Source: Brevibacillus laterosporus (lineage in GTDB: Bacteria > Bacillota > Bacilli > Brevibacillales > Brevibacillaceae). From it: DNA of 64,000 nucleotides. Position numbers and translations under genes: made by a program. The stretch lies in assembly GCF_030489605.1 (NCBI RefSeq), contig NZ_JAUKFY010000005.1, positions 124,001-188,000 on the forward strand, given 5' to 3'. Every line of letters begins with the position of its first letter. Position 1 is the first letter of the stretch. The notes beneath the pieces were generated by a model. It did no database searches, had not been told where the DNA came from, and saw only the letters and a list, made by a program, of their open reading frames with translations. Positions 8,719-17,114 of the stretch are shown one piece after another.

Positions 8719-9090
8719 ATGAGACTGAAAAGATTGGGAGTAGCTGTTTGGATTAAAAATCCTCGTGTTGCGAAGAATTTACGAAAATTCGGCACCATTC
8801 ATTACGTATCCAAAAGACTCAATTACGTTGCCATGTATGTGGACGCTGAAGAAATTGAGCAAGTGATATCACAATTGGAACGGCTTCACTTTGTACTAAA
8901 GGTAGAACGTTCACATCGCCACGAAATCCCAACCGAGTATAACAATGCGAAGCCGGATAAAGCGAAGGAATTTGACTACCAATTAGAGAAAAATCAACTG
9001 ATGGCTTTGGCCGAATCCTTAATCAACGATAATTCATCTATCGCCAAATCGGAGCATCCGGCTGTAAGGCCTATTCCGGTTCAAAGCTAG
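8719..9090 (+). CDS. ylbG: YlbG (UPF0298 / DUF2129) family protein
   Basis: 123 residues. The first 80 carry the YlbG pattern: LAVWI-type start (GVAVWIKNPRVAKNLRKFGTIHYVSKRLNYVAMYV) and VLKVERSHRHEI. The family is small, cytoplasmic and of unknown function, and is regularly next to ylbF in Bacillales. The C-terminal 45 residues extend beyond the core and look disordered. The only plausible start is ATG 8719, with GGAAGGAG about 13 bases upstream, somewhat far. Two terminator hairpins follow, closing the ylbF-ylbG unit. Confidence 0.88.
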   Translation: MRLKRLGVAVWIKNPRVAKNLRKFGTIHYVSKRLNYVAMYVDAEEIEQVISQLERLHFVLKVERSHRHEIPTEYNNAKPDKAKEFDYQLEKNQLMALAESLINDNSSIAKSEHPAVRPIPVQS

Positions 9091-9120
9091 CAAACAGAGT
9101 TTTTGAATGAAAAACATAAA

Positions 9121-9170
9121 GGCGCTTTTCTCATCCAATCAGTTAACAGTGATGGGAGAAGCTTTTTTTA
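9121..9170 (+). terminator. Intrinsic terminator after ylbG
   Basis: GCTTTTCTCATC pairs with GATGGGAGAAGC, followed by seven T. Confidence 0.75.
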
Positions 9171-9205
9171 TTTTTCTTAATCATTGTCTTAACGGTGGAA
9201 CCGGA

Positions 9206-9238
9206 AAATAAAAAAGTGAACTTTGTTTCACTTTTTTG
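9206..9238. terminator. Second small hairpin with A and T runs
   Basis: AAAAAAGTGAAC and GTTTCACTTTTTT nearly mirror each other around a three-base loop. It could act as a second terminator or as an operator upstream of pxpA. Confidence 0.5.
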
Positions 9239-9357
9239 TAATTGGGCCACGTGGTATGATAGGGAAATAAGGTTTAAGGTAAGGTAAAATATTACAGCTT
9301 TGTTTGAATGCGCTTACAATGATATGGACAAAGAGAGAGCGAGGGGACAAAGACAGG

Positions 9358-10119
9358 ATGAAACTAGATATTAACTGCGATATGGGAGAGATGTTTGGGC
9401 GTCATGGACTCGATGAAGATATGGGAATTTTACGCTGGATTACATCGGTCAATATTGCTTGTGGCTTTCACTCTGGGGACCCGCATGTGATATGCCGTAC
9501 TGTTGAAGCAGCACTGAAGCAAGGTGTGAAAATAGGTGCTCATCCCGGTTACCCTGACGTTCATGGGTTTGGGCGTCGTTCCATGAATTTGTCCATGCGC
9601 GAAGTATATGAGCTGGTGTTATATCAGGTGTCTGCTTTGGAAGGAATTACGAGAGCACTGGGAGGCACATTGCATCATGTGAAGCTGCATGGAGCTCTGT
9701 ACAATGAAGCAGCGGAGCGGCCAGAATTAGCAGAAGCAGTTGTTCGTGCTATTACGGATATTCGAGAGGATTTAATCTTGTACGCATTATCAGGAAGCTC
9801 GTTGGTTCAGGTCGGGTTAGAGCATGGTCTGTATGTGGCGGAGGAAGTATTTGCAGATCGAGCATACCTGCCGAATGGGCGATTAGCTCCACGAGAATTG
9901 GAGGGAAGCATTTTAATTAGTAAGGAGGAGCAATTGCAGCAGGCAAGTCAGCTCGTAAAGGAACAGCGGGTCCGAACGGTGGATGGCAGTGTCATTGAAT
10001 TAGCCGCAGATACACTTTGCATTCATAGAGAAAGTCCTGATTGCATACATGTTCTAAAGGAATTGCATCGTTGGGCACAGCAAAACGAGGTTCATCTAGA
10101 GGCTATTGCTGTTTGTTAA
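9358..10119 (+). CDS. pxpA: 5-oxoprolinase subunit A (LamB/YcsF family)
   Basis: 253 residues, starting [11 protein letters not shown], the family signature. Other family segments are [36 protein letters not shown] and [11 protein letters not shown]. In B. subtilis PxpA works with PxpB and PxpC to open 5-oxoproline (pyroglutamate) to glutamate using ATP. Here pxpB and pxpC are not adjacent: a small hairpin and an esterase-like gene follow. The downstream subunits may be elsewhere, or the protein may act alone on another carbamoyl or lactam substrate. Start is ATG 9358 (GAGGGG about 12 bases before); the ATG at 9304 adds a non-family extension. Confidence 0.9.
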   Translation: MKLDINCDMGEMFGRHGLDEDMGILRWITSVNIACGFHSGDPHVICRTVEAALKQGVKIGAHPGYPDVHGFGRRSMNLSMREVYELVLYQVSALEGITRALGGTLHHVKLHGALYNEAAERPELAEAVVRAITDIREDLILYALSGSSLVQVGLEHGLYVAEEVFADRAYLPNGRLAPRELEGSILISKEEQLQQASQLVKEQRVRTVDGSVIELAADTLCIHRESPDCIHVLKELHRWAQQNEVHLEAIAVC

Positions 10120-10130
10120 TTTTAGAAAAG

Positions 10131-10149
10131 GGCGACTTAGGTCGCCTTT
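10131..10149 (+). terminator. Short hairpin after pxpA
   Basis: GGCGAC TTAG GTCGCC forms a perfect six-pair stem followed by TTTC. The T tract is short, so it may only attenuate transcription into the next gene. Confidence 0.55.
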
Positions 10150-10160
10150 CTAGCTACGGG

Positions 10161-11687
10161 GTGATATTTCTGAAAAATAAGTTAATTCATTCTCTGCAAC
10201 ATACATTATTGAAAGCGATGGTTCCTTTTATAGGAGGTGGAAGTACCCCTTCGTCCCTTTTCATTCCAAATGCCCACAATGTTACGGTGAAAACCTTTGA
10301 TGGCAAAGCGGGGAATTGGCTTACTACAAAAAATCCTGTTCAATACCAAGCAGCTATTGTGCAGGGAAATGACAGCTTAGCTCCCCTAGCGTGGGGGGAC
10401 CGTTTGCAGGGAACGGGCTGGTATCATATGTATAAGCCGGGAGAGATTACAGGAAAGCAGATCAATGGCATGCTAGATGATGCCACATTTCTGATCCGTA
10501 TCCCAGATGAATGGAATGGAAAATTGGTGGTGGCTGGGGTACCGGCAACGCGTAATGAAACATCAACCGATTTATTATTCAGTGATTACGTTCTGGGAAA
10601 AGGCTACGCTTTTGCGGCTATTGATAAAGGAACCCCGGGGAAGTGTGATCCAAATGATCCGCTAGCAAAAGTGAAAAATGCACTGATAGCAAAGGACGAT
10701 AGCATAGCGAAATGGCATAGGTGCTTTCGACAGGTAACAAAAGTAGCTCAAGATTACTTAACCACTCATCATCGCGATCAGTTGATTTCCAGCAAGGATG
10801 TCTGCAATCCGGCTCATGTTTTACTGACTGAACATCATCGGGTTCCTACCTATGCAATGGGGATTTCTAACGGTGGCTATGTAGTGAGGTATGCACTGGA
10901 ACATGATGATCCCCAATTGACTGGAGAACCGGCCTTATTTGATGGAGGAATAGATCTGGAAGGGGTGATGTGGCAAGCAGAGGCTCCAAATTTAATTAGC
11001 TCGCTCGCCACCGCAGTACAGCATGCCCATGCTGCTATATATGGTACAGGGGACGTACAAATGCAGGCACGCACATGTATCTATGCAGCTGGAATGCCGG
11101 TAGGCTCTGAAAAATTATGGGCATATTACGATCAGCTCTATTGGTTTGTTAGCTTAAATATTTATCGAGATAAGTTTGATCCCACCGCTCCTCATCGATT
11201 GGCTTGGCAGGATTATCTCTGCTTTGATCAAACTGGCGTGCGAGACCGAAGCTATGACCACATTTTTGCTTCTTATGATTATAAAAAAAGACCTTCATCA
11301 GTCAAACAAGCAGTTCAGCAGATTGCAAATACAGGCCGAATACATGCGCCGCTTATTTCAATTGCTGGAACATGGGACGCTTTGATTTTTCCCGATGTAC
11401 ATGCAAAGGCCTATGCAGAATTAATCCAGCAGGCAGGGCAAGCGAGTAAGCATCGGTTGTACATGATTGAACAAGCGAATCATGTGGACGGTCTGGTTTG
11501 GAGCAAGGTTGATCCTGAGCATGAATTACAGCCAATGCTACCTTATGCACACCAATGTTTTGATTTATTAGTCAAATGGGTGGAAAATGGAATTAGTCCT
11601 CCTGCTAGTAAAAGCATATCAAAACCGCTTCATCCAACACATGTAATTGATGTGGTGACTGGAATAGAAAGGGAACCGCAGGGATGA
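10161..11687 (+). CDS. Tannase/feruloyl-esterase-like alpha/beta hydrolase
   Basis: About 508 residues if started at GTG 10161. The nucleophile elbow is [16 protein letters not shown] (about residue 236). A later Asp in [16 protein letters not shown] and His in EQANHVDG are placed as the remaining triad members. The arrangement, with a large lid between elbow and Asp, suits the tannase/feruloyl esterase or oligomer-hydrolase branch of the alpha/beta hydrolases. The substrate is unknown. The start is uncertain: GGGGTGAT is at 10158-10165, which suits a rare CTG at 10170 or the GTG itself, while ATG 10218 lacks a site. No clear signal peptide is seen. It follows pxpA by 41 bases. Confidence 0.65.
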   Translation: MIFLKNKLIHSLQHTLLKAMVPFIGGGSTPSSLFIPNAHNVTVKTFDGKAGNWLTTKNPVQYQAAIVQGNDSLAPLAWGDRLQGTGWYHMYKPGEITGKQINGMLDDATFLIRIPDEWNGKLVVAGVPATRNETSTDLLFSDYVLGKGYAFAAIDKGTPGKCDPNDPLAKVKNALIAKDDSIAKWHRCFRQVTKVAQDYLTTHHRDQLISSKDVCNPAHVLLTEHHRVPTYAMGISNGGYVVRYALEHDDPQLTGEPALFDGGIDLEGVMWQAEAPNLISSLATAVQHAHAAIYGTGDVQMQARTCIYAAGMPVGSEKLWAYYDQLYWFVSLNIYRDKFDPTAPHRLAWQDYLCFDQTGVRDRSYDHIFASYDYKKRPSSVKQAVQQIANTGRIHAPLISIAGTWDALIFPDVHAKAYAELIQQAGQASKHRLYMIEQANHVDGLVWSKVDPEHELQPMLPYAHQCFDLLVKWVENGISPPASKSISKPLHPTHVIDVVTGIEREPQG

Positions 11688-11898
11688 GATGAAAAAATAT
11701 CAGCAGCAAAGAAACTGCATATTTCCTGTCAGTATGCAGGTTTATTCTGCGTTTCTTCTTATTTTCATTAGAAATGATGTCCCACAATAGAAATGGACTA
11801 TGTTACAATCTGTAAAGAAGTTTCTTGCATTAGCCGATTGTACCAGTAGAGGAATTATTATTCAGCTTTGGCTTGGGAAGTAGTGGGGAGAGTTCTAC

Positions 11899-13737
11899 AT
11901 GAAAGCAATACATAAGAAAAGTTTAGCAGTATGTGTAGGTTTACTAATGTGCTTTGCAGCTACGGCAGCCTACATGAAATTGCCTGAGATCAAGGAGTTT
12001 TTATCTTCGTTACAATCTGATTCTTTATTTTATAACAGTACAACCTCAGTAGATCCGTTTCGTAAAGAAGAGTTGTTGCCGCCAGTTGTCAAAGAACTTA
12101 ATCCTTCTTATACAATTAAGGCATCTTTATCGCCTGATCAAGCAACAATAGCAGGAACGGTTACTATGATTTTTGATAATCCACAGACGGAGAAGCTCTA
12201 TCTGTATTATTACGGTTATAAATGGAACAACAAAATTTCCGCCATTCGCTGGAAAGGAAAAAGTATGACCTATAACCGGCGCGATCCAGTCCTTGTGTTG
12301 GACAACCCTGCTAAGAACGAAACACGAACACAGCTAGAAGTGGTTTTTGAAACAAAGGTTCCACGTGGGCCAAAGCGCTTTGGTGTTCATGAAGGAATTT
12401 GGACCTTAACGCATTGGTACCCGATGCTTGGAGCTATGGATCAGCATAAGCACTGGTATGAGCCTCCACAGATAATTGGATATGGCGATCCTTACATTTA
12501 TCATTATGCCGATTATGAAGTTGATATGGTCTCTCCCTCTTCATTTGAATGGGTAACCTCGTGGGGTAGAGGGAAGAAATCCAGTAATGGAGGTGGCCGA
12601 TCTACTTATCATTTTACAGGTAAAAAGCTACTTAATTTTACAATGGTAGGCAGTCCATTATACAAAGTTGAAACGGTCAAAATCTCTCCAAATCTGACAG
12701 TGGATATTGGATCGACAGATGCAGCTCACTTGGCAAAATTAAAGGAGATCGCCACTCAGGTTCTGCCGATTTACAGCAAATTAATGGGCGAGCTTCCTTA
12801 TCCTCGAATTGGTATAGCAGAGACAGGAAATGACACAGTCTACGCTATGGAATACGCGAATATGGCTATTATCGCCAAGCATATGTTTAACGGCAATCGG
12901 GTAGAGCATTGGTTACCGCATGAGTTAGCTCATTTGTGGTGGTACAATTCTGTTGAAAATATTGAGCCGTATACAGGATGGATGGACGAAGGATTAGTGG
13001 AGGCGAGTGTTACCTTTTATTATCGGGAACGCTTCGGAGAAAAAGCCGCGGCCAAAATATTAGCGGAGTACCAGGCGGAGGCGAATAAGCTGGCAAAAGC
13101 TTATCCATATGGGAAACTTTCGAATCACCTGACACAGTTTAAGGATTACTATGAATTTGATTGGACCTGGTACTCCAATGCGGCCTTACTGTTCGATAAT
13201 TTACGAAAACAACTGGGGGACCAATTATTCTTTGACTTTTTAAAACGGGTGCAAAGCAATTACCAGCATAAAGTCATTGGTCCGGAGCATTTGGATCAAG
13301 CGTTAGGTCAAATCTTAGGAGCCGAGGCCCAGTATTTTGTGCCAAATGTCCATAAACAAAATCAAAAGAGCTTTATCCCAATTGCTGCGGAGTACTATGT
13401 GAATATCATTATAGGTCAAACGCATTTTTATCCAGCTACAAGGGGACGCATCCGTAATCAAGTGGTTTATTTGCCCCTGCGCGAAACCTTGGAACAGCTA
13501 GGTTTTAAGGTAACATCGGATCAAGCCAATCGTATCATACGAGCAGAGTCAAAGCGTAACGTGATTGTTTTCCATGAAAAATCAGATCGTTATGTGTTAA
13601 ATGGGATTGAGCGGAAAATGCCGGTTCCTTTGTTAGAGTGGCACGCACGCAGCTTATTCCCGCTTGCTTTGCTAAACGAGGGCTTAGGGTACCGAGTTGC
13701 CTATCAGAAGGAAAAACGGACGGTCACCATTCAATAA
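11899..13737 (+). CDS. Exported M1-family zinc metallopeptidase with C-terminal copper-amine-oxidase-like stalk domain
   Basis: 612 residues. The N-terminus is basic then hydrophobic (SLAVCVGLLMCFAATAAYM), a signal peptide or anchor. The zinc site HELAH begins at His341 and is followed after exactly 18 residues by Glu364 in GWMDEGL, the gluzincin HExxH-x18-E pattern of M1 aminopeptidases. VYAMEYANM stands where M1 enzymes have GxMEN. The last 115 residues (YYVNIIIGQTHFYPATRGRI, VVYLPLRETLEQLGF, KRTVTI) are a copper-amine-oxidase N-terminal-like stalk domain, a module of Bacillales surface proteins. The likely job is peptide trimming outside the cell, possibly attached to the wall. SD GTGGGGAG precedes ATG 11899. 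Confidence 0.85.
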   Translation: MKAIHKKSLAVCVGLLMCFAATAAYMKLPEIKEFLSSLQSDSLFYNSTTSVDPFRKEELLPPVVKELNPSYTIKASLSPDQATIAGTVTMIFDNPQTEKLYLYYYGYKWNNKISAIRWKGKSMTYNRRDPVLVLDNPAKNETRTQLEVVFETKVPRGPKRFGVHEGIWTLTHWYPMLGAMDQHKHWYEPPQIIGYGDPYIYHYADYEVDMVSPSSFEWVTSWGRGKKSSNGGGRSTYHFTGKKLLNFTMVGSPLYKVETVKISPNLTVDIGSTDAAHLAKLKEIATQVLPIYSKLMGELPYPRIGIAETGNDTVYAMEYANMAIIAKHMFNGNRVEHWLPHELAHLWWYNSVENIEPYTGWMDEGLVEASVTFYYRERFGEKAAAKILAEYQAEANKLAKAYPYGKLSNHLTQFKDYYEFDWTWYSNAALLFDNLRKQLGDQLFFDFLKRVQSNYQHKVIGPEHLDQALGQILGAEAQYFVPNVHKQNQKSFIPIAAEYYVNIIIGQTHFYPATRGRIRNQVVYLPLRETLEQLGFKVTSDQANRIIRAESKRNVIVFHEKSDRYVLNGIERKMPVPLLEWHARSLFPLALLNEGLGYRVAYQKEKRTVTIQ

Positions 13738-13759
13738 TAGTGACGAGGGGAAAAACACC

Positions 13760-14257
13760 ATGCAATCAACTAATATTATTCTTATTGGATTTATGGGAAC
13801 AGGTAAATCCACAGTAGGTGAACAACTAGCACAGCGGCTACATTATGAGCGATGTGATCTAGATGAAGAAATCGTCAAAGCAACTGGGAAAACCATTCCC
13901 CAAATCTTTGCCGAGGATGGCGAAGAGATCTTTAGACAGCTTGAGACGAATGTGTTACGTCAAATGGTAAACGGAAATCGCCGCGTGATAATCACGGGTG
14001 GCGGAGCGGTGTTGCGACCGGAGAATGTTCAGGTAATGCTTCAGAATGGACGAGTAGTAGCCCTTACTGCTTGTGAGCAGGAGATTATTCGCCGTGTTGA
14101 GCGAGATCAGAATAGACCACTTCTTCAAGGAAATGTGAAGGAAAAAGTACGAGAACTGCTACAAGCACGCGCAGGGGCATACGATTTTGCTCCGATTCAA
14201 ATCGATACAACGGGGAAAACGATAGAAGAAATTGTCGATGAAATAACCACCGCATAA
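13760..14257 (+). CDS. aroK: Shikimate kinase
   Basis: 165 residues, a normal length for the enzyme. Walker A is GFMGTGKST near the N-terminus; DLDEEIVKATGKTIPQIF supplies the shikimate-binding Asp; ITGGGAVLRPEN is the conserved GGG motif; and DQNRPLL in the lid supplies an Arg. AroK phosphorylates shikimate at the 3-OH with ATP in the chorismate pathway. ATG 13760 follows GAGGGG, 22 bases after the M1 peptidase stop, so the two may be co-transcribed. The upstream in-frame start at 13697 overlaps the peptidase and is not needed. Confidence 0.95.
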   Translation: MQSTNIILIGFMGTGKSTVGEQLAQRLHYERCDLDEEIVKATGKTIPQIFAEDGEEIFRQLETNVLRQMVNGNRRVIITGGGAVLRPENVQVMLQNGRVVALTACEQEIIRRVERDQNRPLLQGNVKEKVRELLQARAGAYDFAPIQIDTTGKTIEEIVDEITTA

Positions 14258-14309
14258 CGATTTAAATTGCTCTTCTTCGGCAACACTAATGCCAAGGGAG
14301 GGATGCGCG

Positions 14310-14474
14310 ATGTCTTCGCAAGAATACGTTAAGTATATGACCAAGCGCTTTGTGCAATATTTGGAGACTCCTAAGGAAGAGCGTCGGCGACAACGTGAAG
14401 TACCGCGCGAACCTTGGTCTTCTAAATGGTTTGGCGCAATCCCGATGTCCATCAAGCTATTATTCAAAAAATAA
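14310..14474 (+). CDS. yqzE: YqzE family protein
   Basis: 54 residues: SSQEYVKYMTKRFVQYLETP, KEERRRQR, then WFGAIPMSIKLLFKK. This is the whole pattern of YqzE, a small basic protein of Bacillales of unknown function that lies near aroK and the competence pilus genes in Bacillus. I start at ATG 14310 (GGGAGGG eight to nine bases upstream) rather than 14289, which overlaps the ribosome site. Next to aroK here too, it supports a conserved small cluster. Confidence 0.85.
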   Translation: MSSQEYVKYMTKRFVQYLETPKEERRRQREVPREPWSSKWFGAIPMSIKLLFKK

Positions 14475-14489
14475 CATCTGGGGGTTCTT

Positions 14490-14750
14490 ATGCCAAAAGT
14501 AGCCGTTGAAAAAACATTATCCCATGTAAGCTCGATGCTTCGCCGTAATGGTTTTGATGTGGTTGAATTGGGGAATTGGCAACAGATGGTAGATGCTGTA
14601 GTCATTACAGGTATGGATGAAAACTTGATTGGGGATCAGTCCAAGAGTATTGCAGGAGCGCCTGTAATCAATGCAGAGGGCATGACACTTGATGAAATTT
14701 TTCATCAGGTAAATGAGCGCTGTTCTCCTGTTGATGATGGTTTTCGCTGA
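14490..14750 (+). CDS. YkuS/UPF0180 family protein
   Basis: 86 residues: MPKVAVEKTLSHVSSMLRRN, VVELGNWQQM, DAVVITGMDENLIGDQ, SIAGAPVINAEGMTLDEI. These match the short UPF0180 family (B. subtilis YkuS), which has no known function. A GGGGGTT ribosome site is seven bases upstream. It follows yqzE by 15 bases and a strong terminator closes the aroK-yqzE-ykuS group. Confidence 0.85.
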   Translation: MPKVAVEKTLSHVSSMLRRNGFDVVELGNWQQMVDAVVITGMDENLIGDQSKSIAGAPVINAEGMTLDEIFHQVNERCSPVDDGFR

Positions 14751-14757
14751 ATAAAGG

Positions 14758-14806
14758 TCAAAACGGTGGTATTCTCTCAAACGCAAGGAGAGAAACCACC
14801 GTTTTG
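14758..14806. terminator. Bidirectional terminator
   Basis: AAACGGTGG and CCACCGTTT, extended by TTCTCTC/GGAGAG, lie between converging genes. Confidence 0.85.
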
Positions 14807-14811
14807 CTATT

Positions 14812-15675
14812 TTACATTGTTTGTGAAGTGTGTACGATACTTCCGACTTGCTCAATATAAGAGTAAGGTAAGAAACGCAACCCTGAGTCCCAGACACCTA
14901 TGTACGGTTCATTATCCCAGACGTGAACGGTTCCGATGGTAAAAGGAGCCATCACTTCTTTTTCGAACAAATCGGCAGTAATAATAATCGGTTCATTTGG
15001 TTTTTGAGTGAGCAAGTAGGTTAGCTCTTGTTTTGGCGTAGTGGGACGATTCACTCTTGCGGTTAACCAGTCAATACGGGAAAAAGGGTCCGTTTCCGTA
15101 GATAGCAACGTCCGGCTCAAAGTTAGTTGAGCCTCTTTATCCACTAATTTTTGACTAGCGATACGATGCATAACGGATGGATCAGGCTTGAGTCGAGACG
15201 GAAACTTTTCGCCGGATTTCGCATCGATATATTCATGCGTATCTGCTATCGGTATGCGCCAATACGATGTAAAGCCATCATAATATAATTCTGCTTTCGC
15301 ATCTTTTGGTGCCAGCTTTTGATCAAACAATGTATATTCACCCAGTCCGTATTCCATCAAAATAAATTCAGGAGTTGCTTGGTTTGCTGTCTTTTGCGAC
15401 TCGGTGACAATCATATAGCCAAGGGGTTTGTCTTTTTCCTTTATCGTGACCAGCCATTCATGCGAACCAGGACCTAATGCTTGGATTTCAATGCTAGCTT
15501 GTTTCCAAGCTTTGAACTGACTATCCTTTTCTTCTAATTTTTTCATCCAAGTCTGAATGTGTTGAGTAAAAGCTGCAGTCCAGGGACCTTCCTGAGCAGC
15601 ATGCGCTTGAGATGAGGGAAGCGAGAATAAGAGGAGCAGCAACAAGAATCGGCTCGCTAGTGAACGTAGTTTCAT
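14812..15675 (-). CDS. Exported protein of unknown function
   Basis: 287 residues from the ATG at 15673-15675. That start gives a classic signal peptide (MKLRSLASRFLLLLLLFSLP, then SSQAHA before AQEG). GGGATGGTG lies 11 bases upstream; the next ATG upstream, at 15688-15690, has the GAAGGG too close. The mature part has a helical start and then mixed beta segments such as HEWLVTIKEKDKPLGYMIV and VWDNEPYIGVWDSGLRFLPYS. I recognise no catalytic motif or family. A terminator is shared with ykuS; no co-directional neighbour is close, so it is probably a single-gene unit. Confidence 0.65.
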   Translation of the reverse strand: MKLRSLASRFLLLLLLFSLPSSQAHAAQEGPWTAAFTQHIQTWMKKLEEKDSQFKAWKQASIEIQALGPGSHEWLVTIKEKDKPLGYMIVTESQKTANQATPEFILMEYGLGEYTLFDQKLAPKDAKAELYYDGFTSYWRIPIADTHEYIDAKSGEKFPSRLKPDPSVMHRIASQKLVDKEAQLTLSRTLLSTETDPFSRIDWLTARVNRPTTPKQELTYLLTQKPNEPIIITADLFEKEVMAPFTIGTVHVWDNEPYIGVWDSGLRFLPYSYIEQVGSIVHTSQTM

Positions 15676-15834
15676 ACACTGAGACACCATCCCTTCGTAG
15701 GTTACGTTACCTATTGTATCCAAATGTCATCAAAAGATTTGTTGGTTGCTGTCAGCTCTCCTCTATATTTCTTCGCTGTTGTTTTACAAATTTCTGGGCA
15801 ATGTAGAATCAGGTCTAACTAAGCAACGCACCGA

Positions 15835-17043
15835 TTAAATTGGTGGCAAATTAAATAAATAAAACAAGCCACCATTGATAAGCTTTACCTCGACACGCGG
15901 CTCATATTGCCAGCGTAATTCGCTTATGCGTCGCTCCTTTTCCTCCTCGATACTGCTTGCTTTCCATTCCTCTTGTTCAATTTGCTCCTTGGGTGTTTCT
16001 TGTATGCCGTTTATTCGTAGAAAATCAAGAATACGCCCACCCTTCTGTAAATGCTCCTGCATTGTTGCAGGAGATTGTGAGAGTGTTACAGGAATCGATT
16101 CATCAGCGATAAGTGTCGGACGCTTCACCGAGAGCAAATGCCCCAATAGAGAAGGGGGGGAATCCGTGTGAAGAACTGGGGTAGCGCTTGTTTCACCTTG
16201 TATGCTCTTGACGATTCCACTCTTTGCATCTGGAGCAGGGGTTATAACGGAAGCATTTGAGGCTTCTTCTAAATCATCTTCTCCATTGTCTTCTCCTTTA
16301 GGAGTTGTTTTTGAAGCCTTAGCCTGCTCCCGCTCTTGTTCTAGTGCCGCGTGCTTGTAATATTCCTCTAAGATGTCTAACTCCTCTTGAAGACGGAGGC
16401 GAGCTTGGTCAGCCCAGGAATGATCTTGATTATCTAAAAAATGGTACACTTCACTTTTAGCCATCTCAATAGCCTGGGGAATATCCAGACGGCGATCCAA
16501 TGTATAAAAATAATCAGGTATAGCAGGAGTAAGCTGTAACCGCTTGAGAAACGGGTAAAAATCCTGCACTACTCGCGCTTGATGTAGATTTATCCCGAGA
16601 GAAAGAAGGAAATCGCGTTTTTTGTCACAGATAAAAGAAACTTTTATATTTAAATGGAGCCATGGAGTTAGCGCTGTCGATCTTCGTGTCGACATACTTG
16701 CTTTTTGCAAAATACCCTTTGGAGCTTCGTACATACATACAAAACGTCCGTGCTTGTAGGTAGATTCAAAGATTTGTTGAAGCCGTTTTGAACCAAAATG
16801 AATATGCTCAGCCCGCAGCTCCTTTGGAATCTCGGTTTGAGGAAAATAAAGGGTGAGGTGGAGTGGCTGAGGAGCGATGTTCATTTTCTCCACCCACGAC
16901 CAGTAAAATGGGCGATTGCCGATATCCTTATCTACATCCTCTGGTAATTTTACAGTGACATAGTCTGGATGGTTCTCAACCACGTGTGACTGAAAGGCTG
17001 CAAAATACTTTTCTACGAATTCCCGTACTTCCGTCTGTTGCAT
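15835..17043 (-). CDS. yqhG: YqhG family protein with long acidic insertion
   Basis: 402 residues. Family-like segments are at both ends: DYVTVKLPEDVDKDIGNRPFYWSWVEKM, LTLYFP, ERFVCMYE-like KHGRFVCMYE, and the ending RISELRWQYEPRVEVKLINGGLFYLFNLP. YqhG is found beside the helicase YqhH in Bacillales; its function is unknown. From about residue 235 to 340 there is a low-complexity stretch rich in Lys, Glu, Asp, Pro and Ser that I believe is longer than in the B. subtilis protein. GGAAG is 11 bases before the ATG. It follows yqhH by 71 bases on the same strand. Confidence 0.85.
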   Translation of the reverse strand: MQQTEVREFVEKYFAAFQSHVVENHPDYVTVKLPEDVDKDIGNRPFYWSWVEKMNIAPQPLHLTLYFPQTEIPKELRAEHIHFGSKRLQQIFESTYKHGRFVCMYEAPKGILQKASMSTRRSTALTPWLHLNIKVSFICDKKRDFLLSLGINLHQARVVQDFYPFLKRLQLTPAIPDYFYTLDRRLDIPQAIEMAKSEVYHFLDNQDHSWADQARLRLQEELDILEEYYKHAALEQEREQAKASKTTPKGEDNGEDDLEEASNASVITPAPDAKSGIVKSIQGETSATPVLHTDSPPSLLGHLLSVKRPTLIADESIPVTLSQSPATMQEHLQKGGRILDFLRINGIQETPKEQIEQEEWKASSIEEEKERRISELRWQYEPRVEVKLINGGLFYLFNLPPI

Positions 17044-17114
17044 GAGGGGGAACTTCCTTTCTCGATAAGTGATGAAGGTGTGAGAATTTCCTGAACCACC
17101 GGTTGCAAAGGTGC

